Below, piece after piece: positions 15,358 to 22,610 of a DNA stretch of 33,800 nt; position 1 is the stretch's first letter, and the number at the start of each line of letters is the position of its first letter. The DNA is from Myxococcales bacterium (GTDB taxonomy: Bacteria > Myxococcota_A > Polyangia > Polyangiales > Polyangiaceae): positions 1 to 33,800 of the forward strand of contig JAJZQG010000077.1 in the NCBI GenBank assembly GCA_021847645.1. Reading direction: 5' to 3'. Below the pieces are notes generated by a model that was not told the DNA's origin, did no database searches, and saw only the letters and a list, made by a program, of their open reading frames with translations. The translations under genes and the position numbers were made by a program.

Positions 15358-16962
15358 TCAGAACGCGTACATGAGGCGAGCGCGCCAGAGCTGGGCGGGC
15401 TTGGCGCGCAGGTGGTCGACGGGGTTGTCCAGGCCGGCTTGCGGGAACAGCGTACCTTGCTCCAGAGCGACGCCGAAGCCGTCGCGGCTGCCGTAGTACA
15501 GAGTCGGGTCGAGCTCGACTCCGAGGGCGTTGCGGTTGCCCGGCGTGGAGGCGGGCTGCACGGCCCACGAGGCGATCGCGGCGAACGACAGCATCGCCTC
15601 GCCGGGGCCGGCGCGGAACAGGCGCACACGCGCATGGGGACGCACGTAGGTGGCGTCGGTGACGGTGCCGATGATCTCGCGGAACAAGATCTGGTCGATG
15701 CGGTAGTCGGGGTGGAAGCGGAAGTTGTCGACGGTGCGATCGCGGGGCGGGTTGGCCTGGGGGCCGTCGAGATCGCCTGGCTGCGCGGGCTTGGCGTTGG
15801 CGTCCGGGAAGGCGCCGAACCCCGGGGCGCTGTCGCCGCTGGCGTAGCCCAAGTCCAAACCGATCCAGAAGCCACCGTCGGGCGTGCCGGCCTCGCTTTC
15901 GAGCGCGGCACCGAGCTGGTTGGAGGTGACCGGCTGGCGGAACAACGCGCCAGGAATGAGCGACGCTTGCTCGACCGACGCGTAAATGTAGGCAGCCTCG
16001 GCCTCGAGACGGAAGGCCGGCAGCAGCACGCGGAACCAACCGTCGATCGCGGTTGCATGGTAGTTGCGCGTCATGACCTCGCCGCGGGTGAGCGGCACCG
16101 GCTCGGCGGTAGGCAGATAGCTCGCCGGGATGTCCTTGTCCTGCCAGCGGTGCGAGCCGTACGCACCCACCTCGAACGTGGTCTTGCCCGCCTTGCGACG
16201 GCGCTCGCGCGCCAGCTCGTTGTGCCAGCGAAGCACGGCGAAGGTCACCGTGTGCACCTCGTCGGCCGGCTCGATCTCGACCGGGAGGGTGGAGGAGTTC
16301 TGCCGGGTCTGCGGGCCGATCGCCGAGAAGTCATAGGCCGCGGCCCAGATCAGGCCAGCGATGGGGGTGACGAACGCGATGCGATCGGCCGCGTCGCCCG
16401 AGTCGCAGTCCGCACAGTCGCCGCCGTTGGCGAGCATGCCCAGACCCCACTGGTTGCCCATGCGTCCCGCGCTCACGAGCCCGAACGGCGTGAGCACCTC
16501 TCCGTAGGCGCGCTTGATCCGGAACGCCTGGGATGGTGGCTTCTGTGTGGTGCTCGCCGCGGGCACCCCGTCGGGCGTGCTGCCCAGCGCCAGGTTGTCG
16601 AGCACGTCGACGCGCGTCTTGACCGCGAAGCCGCCGCCTGGTGCGTAGATGTTGACGTCGGTGCGCAGGCGCATGTCGCTGCGGCGGAGCATCTGCCCGT
16701 TGGGGTCGCCCAGGGGCACGGGGAACAAGGGCTTTCCCGAGGGCGTCAGTCCGCGATCCAGGTCCAGGTTGTAGAGCCACGCGGAGCGCAGGCGGAAGTA
16801 GCCGTCGAGGTCGACGTGGGTCTTGTCGCGCGGGGTGATGTCCTGGCCGATGTCGGTGAAGCCCGTGGCCTGGGCAGGGGTGGCGAGCGTGAGCAGGCCC
16901 GTGGCGAGGAGAGAAGACAACGCAGCGGCGCGCAGGCGCAGAGGCGCAGAGCAGCGCTTCAT
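15358..16962 (-). CDS. TIGR04551-like outer-membrane beta-barrel protein
   Basis: 534 aa. A classic signal peptide (residues 1-32, ending TPAQA) is followed by alternating hydrophobic/polar strands with aromatic girdles (VDLDGYFRLRSAWLYNLDLD, LRRSDMRLRTDVNIY, FWIGLDLGYASGDSAPGFG) and a terminal strand ending in aromatic Phe (WRARLMYAF), the usual outer-membrane barrel ending. The composition and the FRLR, MRLR and GLGMLANGGDCADCDSG segments agree with my recollection of the myxobacterial family TIGR04551, whose function is unknown; the family name should be treated as probable. The ATG at 16962 overlaps the upstream TGA (ATGA), indicating coupled translation with the alpha/beta-hydrolase lipoprotein. 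It probably forms the outer-membrane component around which the operon's lipoproteins act. Confidence 0.8.
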   Translation of the reverse strand: MKRCSAPLRLRAAALSSLLATGLLTLATPAQATGFTDIGQDITPRDKTHVDLDGYFRLRSAWLYNLDLDRGLTPSGKPLFPVPLGDPNGQMLRRSDMRLRTDVNIYAPGGGFAVKTRVDVLDNLALGSTPDGVPAASTTQKPPSQAFRIKRAYGEVLTPFGLVSAGRMGNQWGLGMLANGGDCADCDSGDAADRIAFVTPIAGLIWAAAYDFSAIGPQTRQNSSTLPVEIEPADEVHTVTFAVLRWHNELARERRRKAGKTTFEVGAYGSHRWQDKDIPASYLPTAEPVPLTRGEVMTRNYHATAIDGWFRVLLPAFRLEAEAAYIYASVEQASLIPGALFRQPVTSNQLGAALESEAGTPDGGFWIGLDLGYASGDSAPGFGAFPDANAKPAQPGDLDGPQANPPRDRTVDNFRFHPDYRIDQILFREIIGTVTDATYVRPHARVRLFRAGPGEAMLSFAAIASWAVQPASTPGNRNALGVELDPTLYYGSRDGFGVALEQGTLFPQAGLDNPVDHLRAKPAQLWRARLMYAF

Positions 16963-17963
16963 TCGGCGTGCTCCTCGGTGGACGGCGCGGGCGTGGGCGC
17001 GGGACCTGGAGCGGGCGCGCGAGACGCTTTCGAGGGAGCCGGCGGAGCGAGATCGGCGGACAGGAACTGGACGAGGTCGCGGTTCGACGCGGAGGCTGCC
17101 TCGATCATGGGCAGGTGGCCGCAGAGCGGGTACACGATCATCCTCGAGTTCGGGAGGTCGTGCGAAAGGCGCTCTCCCATCTCGAGCGTGGTGACCGTGT
17201 CCTCGCGTCCCCACAGCAGCAGCACCGGCTGCTTGATGGAGGGGTAGTGCTTCTCCATGCGCTCGTAGTTCTGCCCGCGCACGGCGGCGAGGGCGGCGGC
17301 GACAGTGCCGGGACGGTCCATCGCGCGCTCGACTTCCTCGGCGAACTGCTCGGTGACCAGGCTCTTATCGTAGAAAGCGTTGGCGAGCTTCTCGTCGGGA
17401 CGCTCCTTGTAGAACAGCGAGAACAGGATCTCGCCGATGGCATCTTCGCGCGCCCACGCGAACATGGTCGGCAGCTGCTCCTCGTAGACCCAAGCGTCGT
17501 ACAGCGCCATGCGCGTGACGCGTTCGGGGTGCAGCATCACGGCTGCGAGGGCTACCGACGAGCCCCAGGAGTGGGCCACGATGGCGGTCTTGTCCACGCC
17601 GCGGGCGTCGAGCAGGGCCCAGACCAGGCTGGCTTCGGCGCGAGGCGAGTAGTCACCGGGAGGGCGGTCGGTCCAGCCGAAGCCCTTGAGGTCGAGGGCG
17701 ATGACGCGGTGGTTCTTGGCGAGCTGGGGGATGACGCCGTTCCAGGTGTCGAGGGCCGAGGCGAAGCCGTGGATGAGGGTGACGGCCGGGCCCTTGCCGG
17801 TGTCGACGTAGCGGACGCGGGCGCCTTCGACCTGCAGGAAGGTGGCGTTCGCGGGCTCTCCCGGCATCGGTCCCTGGTAGAACGTCGCGCAGCCCACGAC
17901 TGCGCTGCACGCAGCCGCGAGTGCCCACGCGCCAAGCTTGCAGCAAGAACCGCGCACCCTCAT
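16959..17963 (-). CDS. Alpha/beta-hydrolase lipoprotein
   Basis: 334 aa. Lipobox VVGC (Cys25) predicts membrane anchoring outside the cytoplasm. The fold is a standard alpha/beta hydrolase: oxyanion loop LIHGFASALDTW (63-74), DLKGFGWTDRP (91-101), nucleophile elbow AHSWGSS (Ser132; usually Gly-x-Ser-x-Gly, here the first Gly is Ala), acid in WGREDTVT (Asp255) and catalytic His in CGHLPMIEA (His283). All triad residues are in place, so an ester, thioester or related hydrolase is expected; the substrate is unknown. A Pro/Ala-rich tail (about 307-334) follows. Both ends overlap neighbours by 4 nt (ATGA), so it is translated with the lipoprotein upstream and the barrel downstream. Confidence 0.92.
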   Translation of the reverse strand: MRVRGSCCKLGAWALAAACSAVVGCATFYQGPMPGEPANATFLQVEGARVRYVDTGKGPAVTLIHGFASALDTWNGVIPQLAKNHRVIALDLKGFGWTDRPPGDYSPRAEASLVWALLDARGVDKTAIVAHSWGSSVALAAVMLHPERVTRMALYDAWVYEEQLPTMFAWAREDAIGEILFSLFYKERPDEKLANAFYDKSLVTEQFAEEVERAMDRPGTVAAALAAVRGQNYERMEKHYPSIKQPVLLLWGREDTVTTLEMGERLSHDLPNSRMIVYPLCGHLPMIEAASASNRDLVQFLSADLAPPAPSKASRAPAPGPAPTPAPSTEEHAE

Positions 17964-18952
17964 GGCGACAGACGCTTGAGCTCCTTGATCTGGGTGAACT
18001 CCACCTGCTGCTCGTTGTCCTGCGAGGTCACGGCGGCGACCGTGCCGAAGCACTCCGTGGCAAACAAGTACTGCCGGATGGTCGTCGGCATGACCCCGAT
18101 CGTGCGCGTGAGCACGACACCGACGCGAAGTACGTCGAACGTGCCGAAGGGCGTCTTCATCGTGCCGGTGGCGTCCACCTGATTGGCGTACTTCTCCGTA
18201 TAGTAGCTGGCGATGCCGGAGGCCGTACCCGAGACGGTGGAGGTGCTCTCCCACGTGGAGCCTTTCTGGAAGGGGAACTGCAGCACGACCACCGGCGGGT
18301 CGTAGGTCAGCTTGGTCTGGGTCACGCCGCTGTCGGGCGAGGCGATGCCCAGCAGCAGGAGTTGATCGTTGGTCAGTTGGAAGACGCCGAGCAGCGTTTG
18401 GGTGTCGGACAAGCGCGAGGCGTAGGTGGCATTGGGGAAGTCGGGAGCGAACCACAAGCCGTCGAGCGCCAGCGTTTCGATCAGCGAGGAGTGATCGCCC
18501 GAGAAGCTGCCGGACAGATCCCAGGAGCGCGTGCCGCCCGATTGGGGCTGGCCCGCCGTGTCCCATTGCGTGTTGGTCGCGATCTTGTAAGTCGCGTGCA
18601 ACCCGGCTTGCAGCGGAATCTCGTCGCGCGTGATGACGCCGTCGTGGTTGGGCGCGCATACGCCCGTCGACCCGTCGTCGCCCGCGTCGGATGCGGCCCC
18701 GGCCGCGCCCGCCGCGCCGGCAGCGCCTGCGGCCGAGTCGTCGGCAGCGTCCTGATCCCCCGAGCCACCGGTGCCCGCGGAGCCGCCGCTGCCGCCGTTG
18801 TCCGGCGCGCACGTGCCGTTGGCGAGGCACACACCCGAGGCGCAGTCGCGGTCGAGCTGGCATTGGACTTCGCTGCCGGCGGGATTGCAGCCGATCGTGG
18901 CGGCCAGCGCGAGCGCCGAGAGCATCAGGGGACGGCGAAGGGCAAGGTGCAT
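17960..18952 (-). CDS. Envelope lipoprotein A with EF-hand-like loop (paralogue of B)
   Basis: 330 aa. Signal peptide ending TIGC (Cys22), a short Cys-rich stretch (CQLDRDCASGVCLANGTC, 31-48) like those used as surface tethers, then a Gly/Ala/Asp linker (52-93). Residue 99 begins CAPNHDGVITRDE, the same Cys plus EF-hand-like loop as in the last gene of the operon, followed by a beta-rich domain (ALDGLWFAP, LGIAS, VVLQFPFQKGSTWES) and a C-terminal ECFGTVAAVTSQ block. I therefore call it lipoprotein A of a paralogous pair. It is the first gene of the operon, ends in an ATGA overlap with the alpha/beta-hydrolase gene, and starts 122 bp after another minus-strand gene (stop order reversed). Function not recognised. 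Confidence 0.8.
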   Translation of the reverse strand: MHLALRRPLMLSALALAATIGCNPAGSEVQCQLDRDCASGVCLANGTCAPDNGGSGGSAGTGGSGDQDAADDSAAGAAGAAGAAGAASDAGDDGSTGVCAPNHDGVITRDEIPLQAGLHATYKIATNTQWDTAGQPQSGGTRSWDLSGSFSGDHSSLIETLALDGLWFAPDFPNATYASRLSDTQTLLGVFQLTNDQLLLLGIASPDSGVTQTKLTYDPPVVVLQFPFQKGSTWESTSTVSGTASGIASYYTEKYANQVDATGTMKTPFGTFDVLRVGVVLTRTIGVMPTTIRQYLFATECFGTVAAVTSQDNEQQVEFTQIKELKRLSP

Positions 18953-19074
18953 GGTGGGTCCAGGTTGCAGTGCACAAACCGACGATGCTGCGGCGAGACT
19001 AGGAGCAACAGGGCCGTTCGTCAAGACACGATGGTGCATCGCAATAAGCGCCGGGGGACGGCGCCGGGGCGAGC

Positions 19075-21234
19075 TCATGGGTCGGTGACGAACACGTTGA
19101 GGAACCAGGGTCCGGAATCACCGGCGAAGCCGTCGACCTGAACGAAGTACACGCCGGGCTCGAGGGTGAGGTCGAGATAGCTGCGCTGCGGGTAGTAGCC
19201 GACGGCACAGGACGAGGTCATCGCGGCGCCCGGGCAGCTGGGGCCGCGACGCACGTCGAGCAACGTGCGGTAGCCCGAGCCGCGCATGTCGAAGATGACC
19301 CGTCGCTGAGCCGTGAGATCGAGCCGAAGCATCTGCTCGGGTGCGCCCTGGGGCGTGCCGCCACCCTGGTCACAGGAGCCCGGGTATTGGGCCGTGACGT
19401 TCGCCGTGTTGCCCTCGAACAGCCCGCCCGTCTCCGGGATCTGCACGACATCCGAGCAGTCGTCGGCGAACACCACCATCGTCGGCGGCGTGGCCGGGCG
19501 AACGAAGGCCGTCAGCTGTGTGGGATTGCCCTGCACGGTCTCCACCACCGCGTGATAGGTGCCCGGGGGCAGGTTCTCGGCCGACGTGCGTACCGGAGAC
19601 GGCGAAGACATGTCGCAGGTCAAGAGCGTGGATGCGTCGCACGTGGCGCCGAACAGCGAGACGGCGCCGGTGTCGCTTTGCGAGATACGCTCCACGAGCA
19701 GCACGTCCGACGGGGCGGACAGCTCCAGGCGATAGGCAGCGTCGGGTGCATTGCCCAGGCAGGTGCCGGGCACGTCGTTCATGTGGCTGGCCAGGGGCAC
19801 GTCGATCGTGTGGTTGGGAGCCAGGGTCGCCGTGCCGTCGCAGTTTTCGTCGGCCGGCGCGACCGACGGCGGTGCGAGCTGGACATTGGCGATCAGGTCG
19901 GTCGGCCCGTTGGCACTGAGGGACACGAACCAGGTGCCGGCTGGCAGGGCGCGACGGAACAGCAGCGGGGCGGAGCCGTAGGTGCACGCGAGCTCGTCTT
20001 CGGCCAGAGCGCAGGCTTGATCGCGCAGGCTCACGATCGGATCTCCCAATCCGTCAATCGAGGTGGCGGTGATGAAGACGTCGTGGGCCTCGGTGGTGGT
20101 GAAGGAGTAGACGAGGTCACCCTGGGTTCCGGCGCAGGCCGAGGGAAGGTCGGGCGTGACGCCGACGATCGGAGCGGAGAACGGTTGTCCGGGCGTGATG
20201 GGCTGGGCGGTGCCGCAGGTTTCGTTGGCGGGTGGGGGCTGAGGCGCGCGAAGGGAAACCTGCAGGTGGATGTCCTGCTCGAGGTTTGAGAACAAGTAGA
20301 CGGGGAAGGTGGAGGGCGGCACCGCCCGGGCGATGAACCGCGCGACCGCGCCCGCCGAGGTCGACGCGGACGGGCCGCACGCCAGCTCGCTCGACGGGTC
20401 GTTGCACTGTGCGGCGGCAGCGGCGTAGACGGAGCCGGAGTCCGCCGTGGCGGTGACCTCGACGTCCATCGGAGCGCTGCCCGGGATGGTGACCGCGGCG
20501 ACCACGTCGCGCATCGATGGGTCGCCGGTGGGCACGCACGATGCGCTGTAGTCGAGCATGGCGCCCTTGGTGGACAGCACGAGCTGCTGGCCGGGCGTCA
20601 CGTCCGCAGGATCGGTGCAGGTATCGTGGGCCGGCGTCACGCAGTCGGGCTCGTCGATCTGGCCGTCGCAGTCGTCATCGATGCCGTTGCCGCAGATTTC
20701 GGCTGCCAGAGAGCTGACCAGGGGGTTTGTGTCGTTGCAGTCGCCTCCGCCGCAATGGTAGTCGGGGTCGCCGTCGCCATCGGCGTCGCGCGGGTCGTGG
20801 GCGCACGCCTTCTGGTCTTCGACACAGCGATCGATGGTGCACGAGTCCGCGTCCGAGCAGGTGATCGGATCGCCGGCCACGCAACCGCGCGCCGGATCGC
20901 ACTTCTCCACGCCGTCGCAGTAGCGTCCGTTCTGGCATGCGAGGTCGTCGGGCGTGTTGCGGCAGCGCTTGTAGTCCTGGTCGCAGCGGTCCGCGGTGCA
21001 GCCGATCGAATCGTCACACTGCGAGTCGTCGAGGCACGGCTTTCCGAGGGGATTGCCGGCATCGTCGACCGGGGCGTCGAACACGGCGTCGGGCCCGCCT
21101 GCGTCCGCGTCGGCGTCGCCGCCGTCGGCCGGTGTCGAGGCGTCGGGCGAGGCGAACGGGTCGTGGACGACCTTGACGCAGCCAGCGAGCAGGACGAGGC
21201 CGGCGAAAGGGGCGAAGGCGAGGGTGGGCCGCAC
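19075..21234 (-). CDS. MopE-motif lipoprotein with pre-peptidase-like domains
   Basis: 719 aa from a GTG start, which gives a perfect lipobox LLAGC (Cys19); longer starts have no signal. An Asp/Ala-rich tether (28-60) and a Cys-rich region (67-145; CLDDSQCDD, CTADRCD, CQNGRYCDG) precede a putative metal-binding MopE-type motif (about 150-198: DADGDGDPDYHCGGGDCNDTNP, then EICGNGIDDDCDGQIDEPDC), known from copper-associated and myxobacterial surface proteins. The remainder consists of several beta-sandwich modules like bacterial pre-peptidase C-terminal domains (repeated ENC-x-G or CGTAQPI starts, with GTYHAVVET and GTWFVSLSA strands). Predicted surface protein, possibly binding calcium or copper; a metal role is inferred from the motif only. 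It is divergent from PhaR, with 193 bp between them. Confidence 0.8.
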   Translation of the reverse strand: MRPTLAFAPFAGLVLLAGCVKVVHDPFASPDASTPADGGDADADAGGPDAVFDAPVDDAGNPLGKPCLDDSQCDDSIGCTADRCDQDYKRCRNTPDDLACQNGRYCDGVEKCDPARGCVAGDPITCSDADSCTIDRCVEDQKACAHDPRDADGDGDPDYHCGGGDCNDTNPLVSSLAAEICGNGIDDDCDGQIDEPDCVTPAHDTCTDPADVTPGQQLVLSTKGAMLDYSASCVPTGDPSMRDVVAAVTIPGSAPMDVEVTATADSGSVYAAAAAQCNDPSSELACGPSASTSAGAVARFIARAVPPSTFPVYLFSNLEQDIHLQVSLRAPQPPPANETCGTAQPITPGQPFSAPIVGVTPDLPSACAGTQGDLVYSFTTTEAHDVFITATSIDGLGDPIVSLRDQACALAEDELACTYGSAPLLFRRALPAGTWFVSLSANGPTDLIANVQLAPPSVAPADENCDGTATLAPNHTIDVPLASHMNDVPGTCLGNAPDAAYRLELSAPSDVLLVERISQSDTGAVSLFGATCDASTLLTCDMSSPSPVRTSAENLPPGTYHAVVETVQGNPTQLTAFVRPATPPTMVVFADDCSDVVQIPETGGLFEGNTANVTAQYPGSCDQGGGTPQGAPEQMLRLDLTAQRRVIFDMRGSGYRTLLDVRRGPSCPGAAMTSSCAVGYYPQRSYLDLTLEPGVYFVQVDGFAGDSGPWFLNVFVTDP

Positions 21235-21427
21235 GGGGGCCAAGCGTAGCAACCGACAGGCCGGAATGCACCACGGTGCAGCACGGATCGCGGGGCCGCA
21301 TGGCGGTGCAGCAAGGCCGCCGGGCGCGGCCGCCACGTCCCGGTTCCATCGGCGAGGCTCCTACGATACGCTGGCAGATGCGCTCGCAGGGCGCTCGGAT
21401 CCAACCTCCACCGTATCGCATCGCAAC

Positions 21428-22018
21428 ATGGCGACATCCTCCTCCTCGATGCTGGTCAAGCGCTACAGCAACCGTCGGTTGTACGACACGGCGGACAGCC
21501 GCTACATCACGCTGCAGGATCTGGCGGAGAAGATCCGGGCGGGCGCGGACGTCAAGGTGGTGGATGCGAAGACCAACGACGATCTGACGCAGGCCACGCT
21601 CACGCAGATCATCATCGAGAGCCGTGGGGCGGCCAAGCTGCTGCCGGTGCCGCTGCTGGTGCAGCTCATCCGGCTGGGCGACGCGGCGCTGGCGGAGTTC
21701 TTCGGGCGGTACATGACGTTGGCGCTCGAGCTGTACCTGCAGGCCAAGCGGGGCGCCCAGTCCATCAGCGCCTACAACCCGTTCGCATCGGTGCCGTTCG
21801 ACGCGGCGAGCGCGTTTGCGCGGATGTTCATGGGCTCGTTCCCGTTCGGGGACGGTGCCCACGGCATGCAGGTGACGCCGCCGGTGGCGACGGTGAGCTC
21901 GCCCGAGCCGCCGCCTTCGGTCCGCGCGCCGGCCGCGTCGGATCCGGAGCTTGCTGCGTTGCGAAGAGAGCTCGACGAGTTGAAGGTGTCATTGGCTAAA
22001 AAGAAGCGAACGAAGTGA
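21428..22018 (+). CDS. phaR: Polyhydroxyalkanoate synthesis repressor PhaR
   Basis: 196 aa. Residues about 9-70 are the PhaR DNA-binding domain: LVKRYSNRRLYDTADSRYITLQDLAEKIRAG, then VVDAKTNDDLTQATLTQIIIE. A second conserved region (about 71-120) has helices PLLVQLIRLGDAALAEFFGRYMTLALELYL, and a Lys-rich coiled C-terminus (ELAALRRELDELKVSLAKKK) follows. PhaR binds nascent PHA and, when free, represses phasin and PHA genes; this is established for the family. The ATG at 21428 was chosen; the next Met is at codon 8. The phasin-like gene follows after 124 bp containing a TTGACA-type promoter and a TGC-N3-GCA element, so the two need not be cotranscribed. PHA synthase is not in the window. Confidence 0.93.
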   Translation: MATSSSSMLVKRYSNRRLYDTADSRYITLQDLAEKIRAGADVKVVDAKTNDDLTQATLTQIIIESRGAAKLLPVPLLVQLIRLGDAALAEFFGRYMTLALELYLQAKRGAQSISAYNPFASVPFDAASAFARMFMGSFPFGDGAHGMQVTPPVATVSSPEPPPSVRAPAASDPELAALRRELDELKVSLAKKKRTK

Positions 22019-22023
22019 ATTTG

Positions 22024-22032
22024 TGCGGGGCA
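22024..22032. promoter_or_regulatory. Candidate PhaR operator (TGC-N3-GCA)
   Basis: The palindromic TGC-GGG-GCA lies just after phaR and about 12 bp upstream of a TTGACA element. PhaR proteins of Paracoccus and Rhodobacter are known to bind TGC-rich, TGC/GCA half-site sequences upstream of phasin genes. The match is short and would occur by chance fairly often in this GC-rich sequence, so it is a candidate only. Confidence 0.4.
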
Positions 22033-22044
22033 ACATTTCTTCCC

Positions 22045-22072
22045 TTGACACCTGGCGGTGCGGGGTTACCTT
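22045..22072 (+). promoter_or_regulatory. Candidate sigma-70-type promoter for the phasin gene
   Basis: TTGACA at 22045-22050 is a perfect -35 hexamer; 16 bp downstream lies TACCTT at 22067-22072, a moderate -10. It is placed 70 bp before the phasin start. The -10 is weak (three of six), so the call is tentative, but a perfect -35 is notable in such GC-rich DNA. Confidence 0.45.
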
Positions 22073-22142
22073 CCGGGCCATCGACAGCGCCGAAGGGGGC
22101 GCGGCTCGAGAAGAGAAACAAGCCATGAGAGGAAGGGAACCC

Positions 22143-22592
22143 ATGGAAGACACGAACCGTTCGCATGTGCAGCATTCCGTCGACGCCTGGAAGAGCCTGG
22201 TCGATCAGCAGGTCAAGCTCGCCTCCACCGTCACCGAGCAGGTCGCCAAGCTTCAGATCAAGGGCGTCGAGCAGGCCGCCACCGCCGTCGACAAGCTCCA
22301 GCGCATGGCCAGCGAACAGGCCGAGCGCGTCCAGCAGATGGGCGACACCCAGAAGAACCTCGATGCGTGGAAGAAGCTGACTGAGGACCAGATGCTCAGC
22401 GCGGCCCAGGCCTTCGACACGCTCAACGACATGCGCGGCGACGGCGTCGAGCAGGCCCGCGCGATGGTCGACGACCTGGCCCAGATGTCCAAGGCCACCT
22501 TCGCGTTCGCCAGCGAGCTGTCCGAGCAGTGGCGCAAGCTGTCCCTGGAGACCGCGCGCCGCGCTGCCGAGATGATGTCGCCCAAGGCGTAA
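22143..22592 (+). CDS. Phasin-family PHA granule protein
   Basis: 149 aa, no signal or membrane segment. It is almost entirely amphipathic helix with Gln/Ala/Lys-rich heptads: SVDAWKSLVDQQVKLAS, then QVAKLQIKGVEQAATAVDKLQRMASEQAERVQQMG, and FAFASELSEQWRKLSLETARRAAEMM at the end. The FAxASELSEQWRKLSLE block is typical of phasins, which coat PHA granules and control their size and number. The ATG at 22143 follows an AGGAAGG ribosome site 6 nt upstream; an in-frame ATG at 22125 is less likely. Its place after phaR strongly supports the granule role. The family call rests on composition, motif and context, and is fairly sure. Confidence 0.85.
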   Translation: MEDTNRSHVQHSVDAWKSLVDQQVKLASTVTEQVAKLQIKGVEQAATAVDKLQRMASEQAERVQQMGDTQKNLDAWKKLTEDQMLSAAQAFDTLNDMRGDGVEQARAMVDDLAQMSKATFAFASELSEQWRKLSLETARRAAEMMSPKA

Positions 22593-22610
22593 TTGTGGTC
22601 GAATGAGACC

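Noticed and set aside
16959-17963. Alpha/beta-hydrolase as a PHA synthase or PHA depolymerase
   Set aside because: The nucleophile is Ser in AHSWGSS, not the Cys of PhaC, and the gene belongs to a different operon from the PHA genes.
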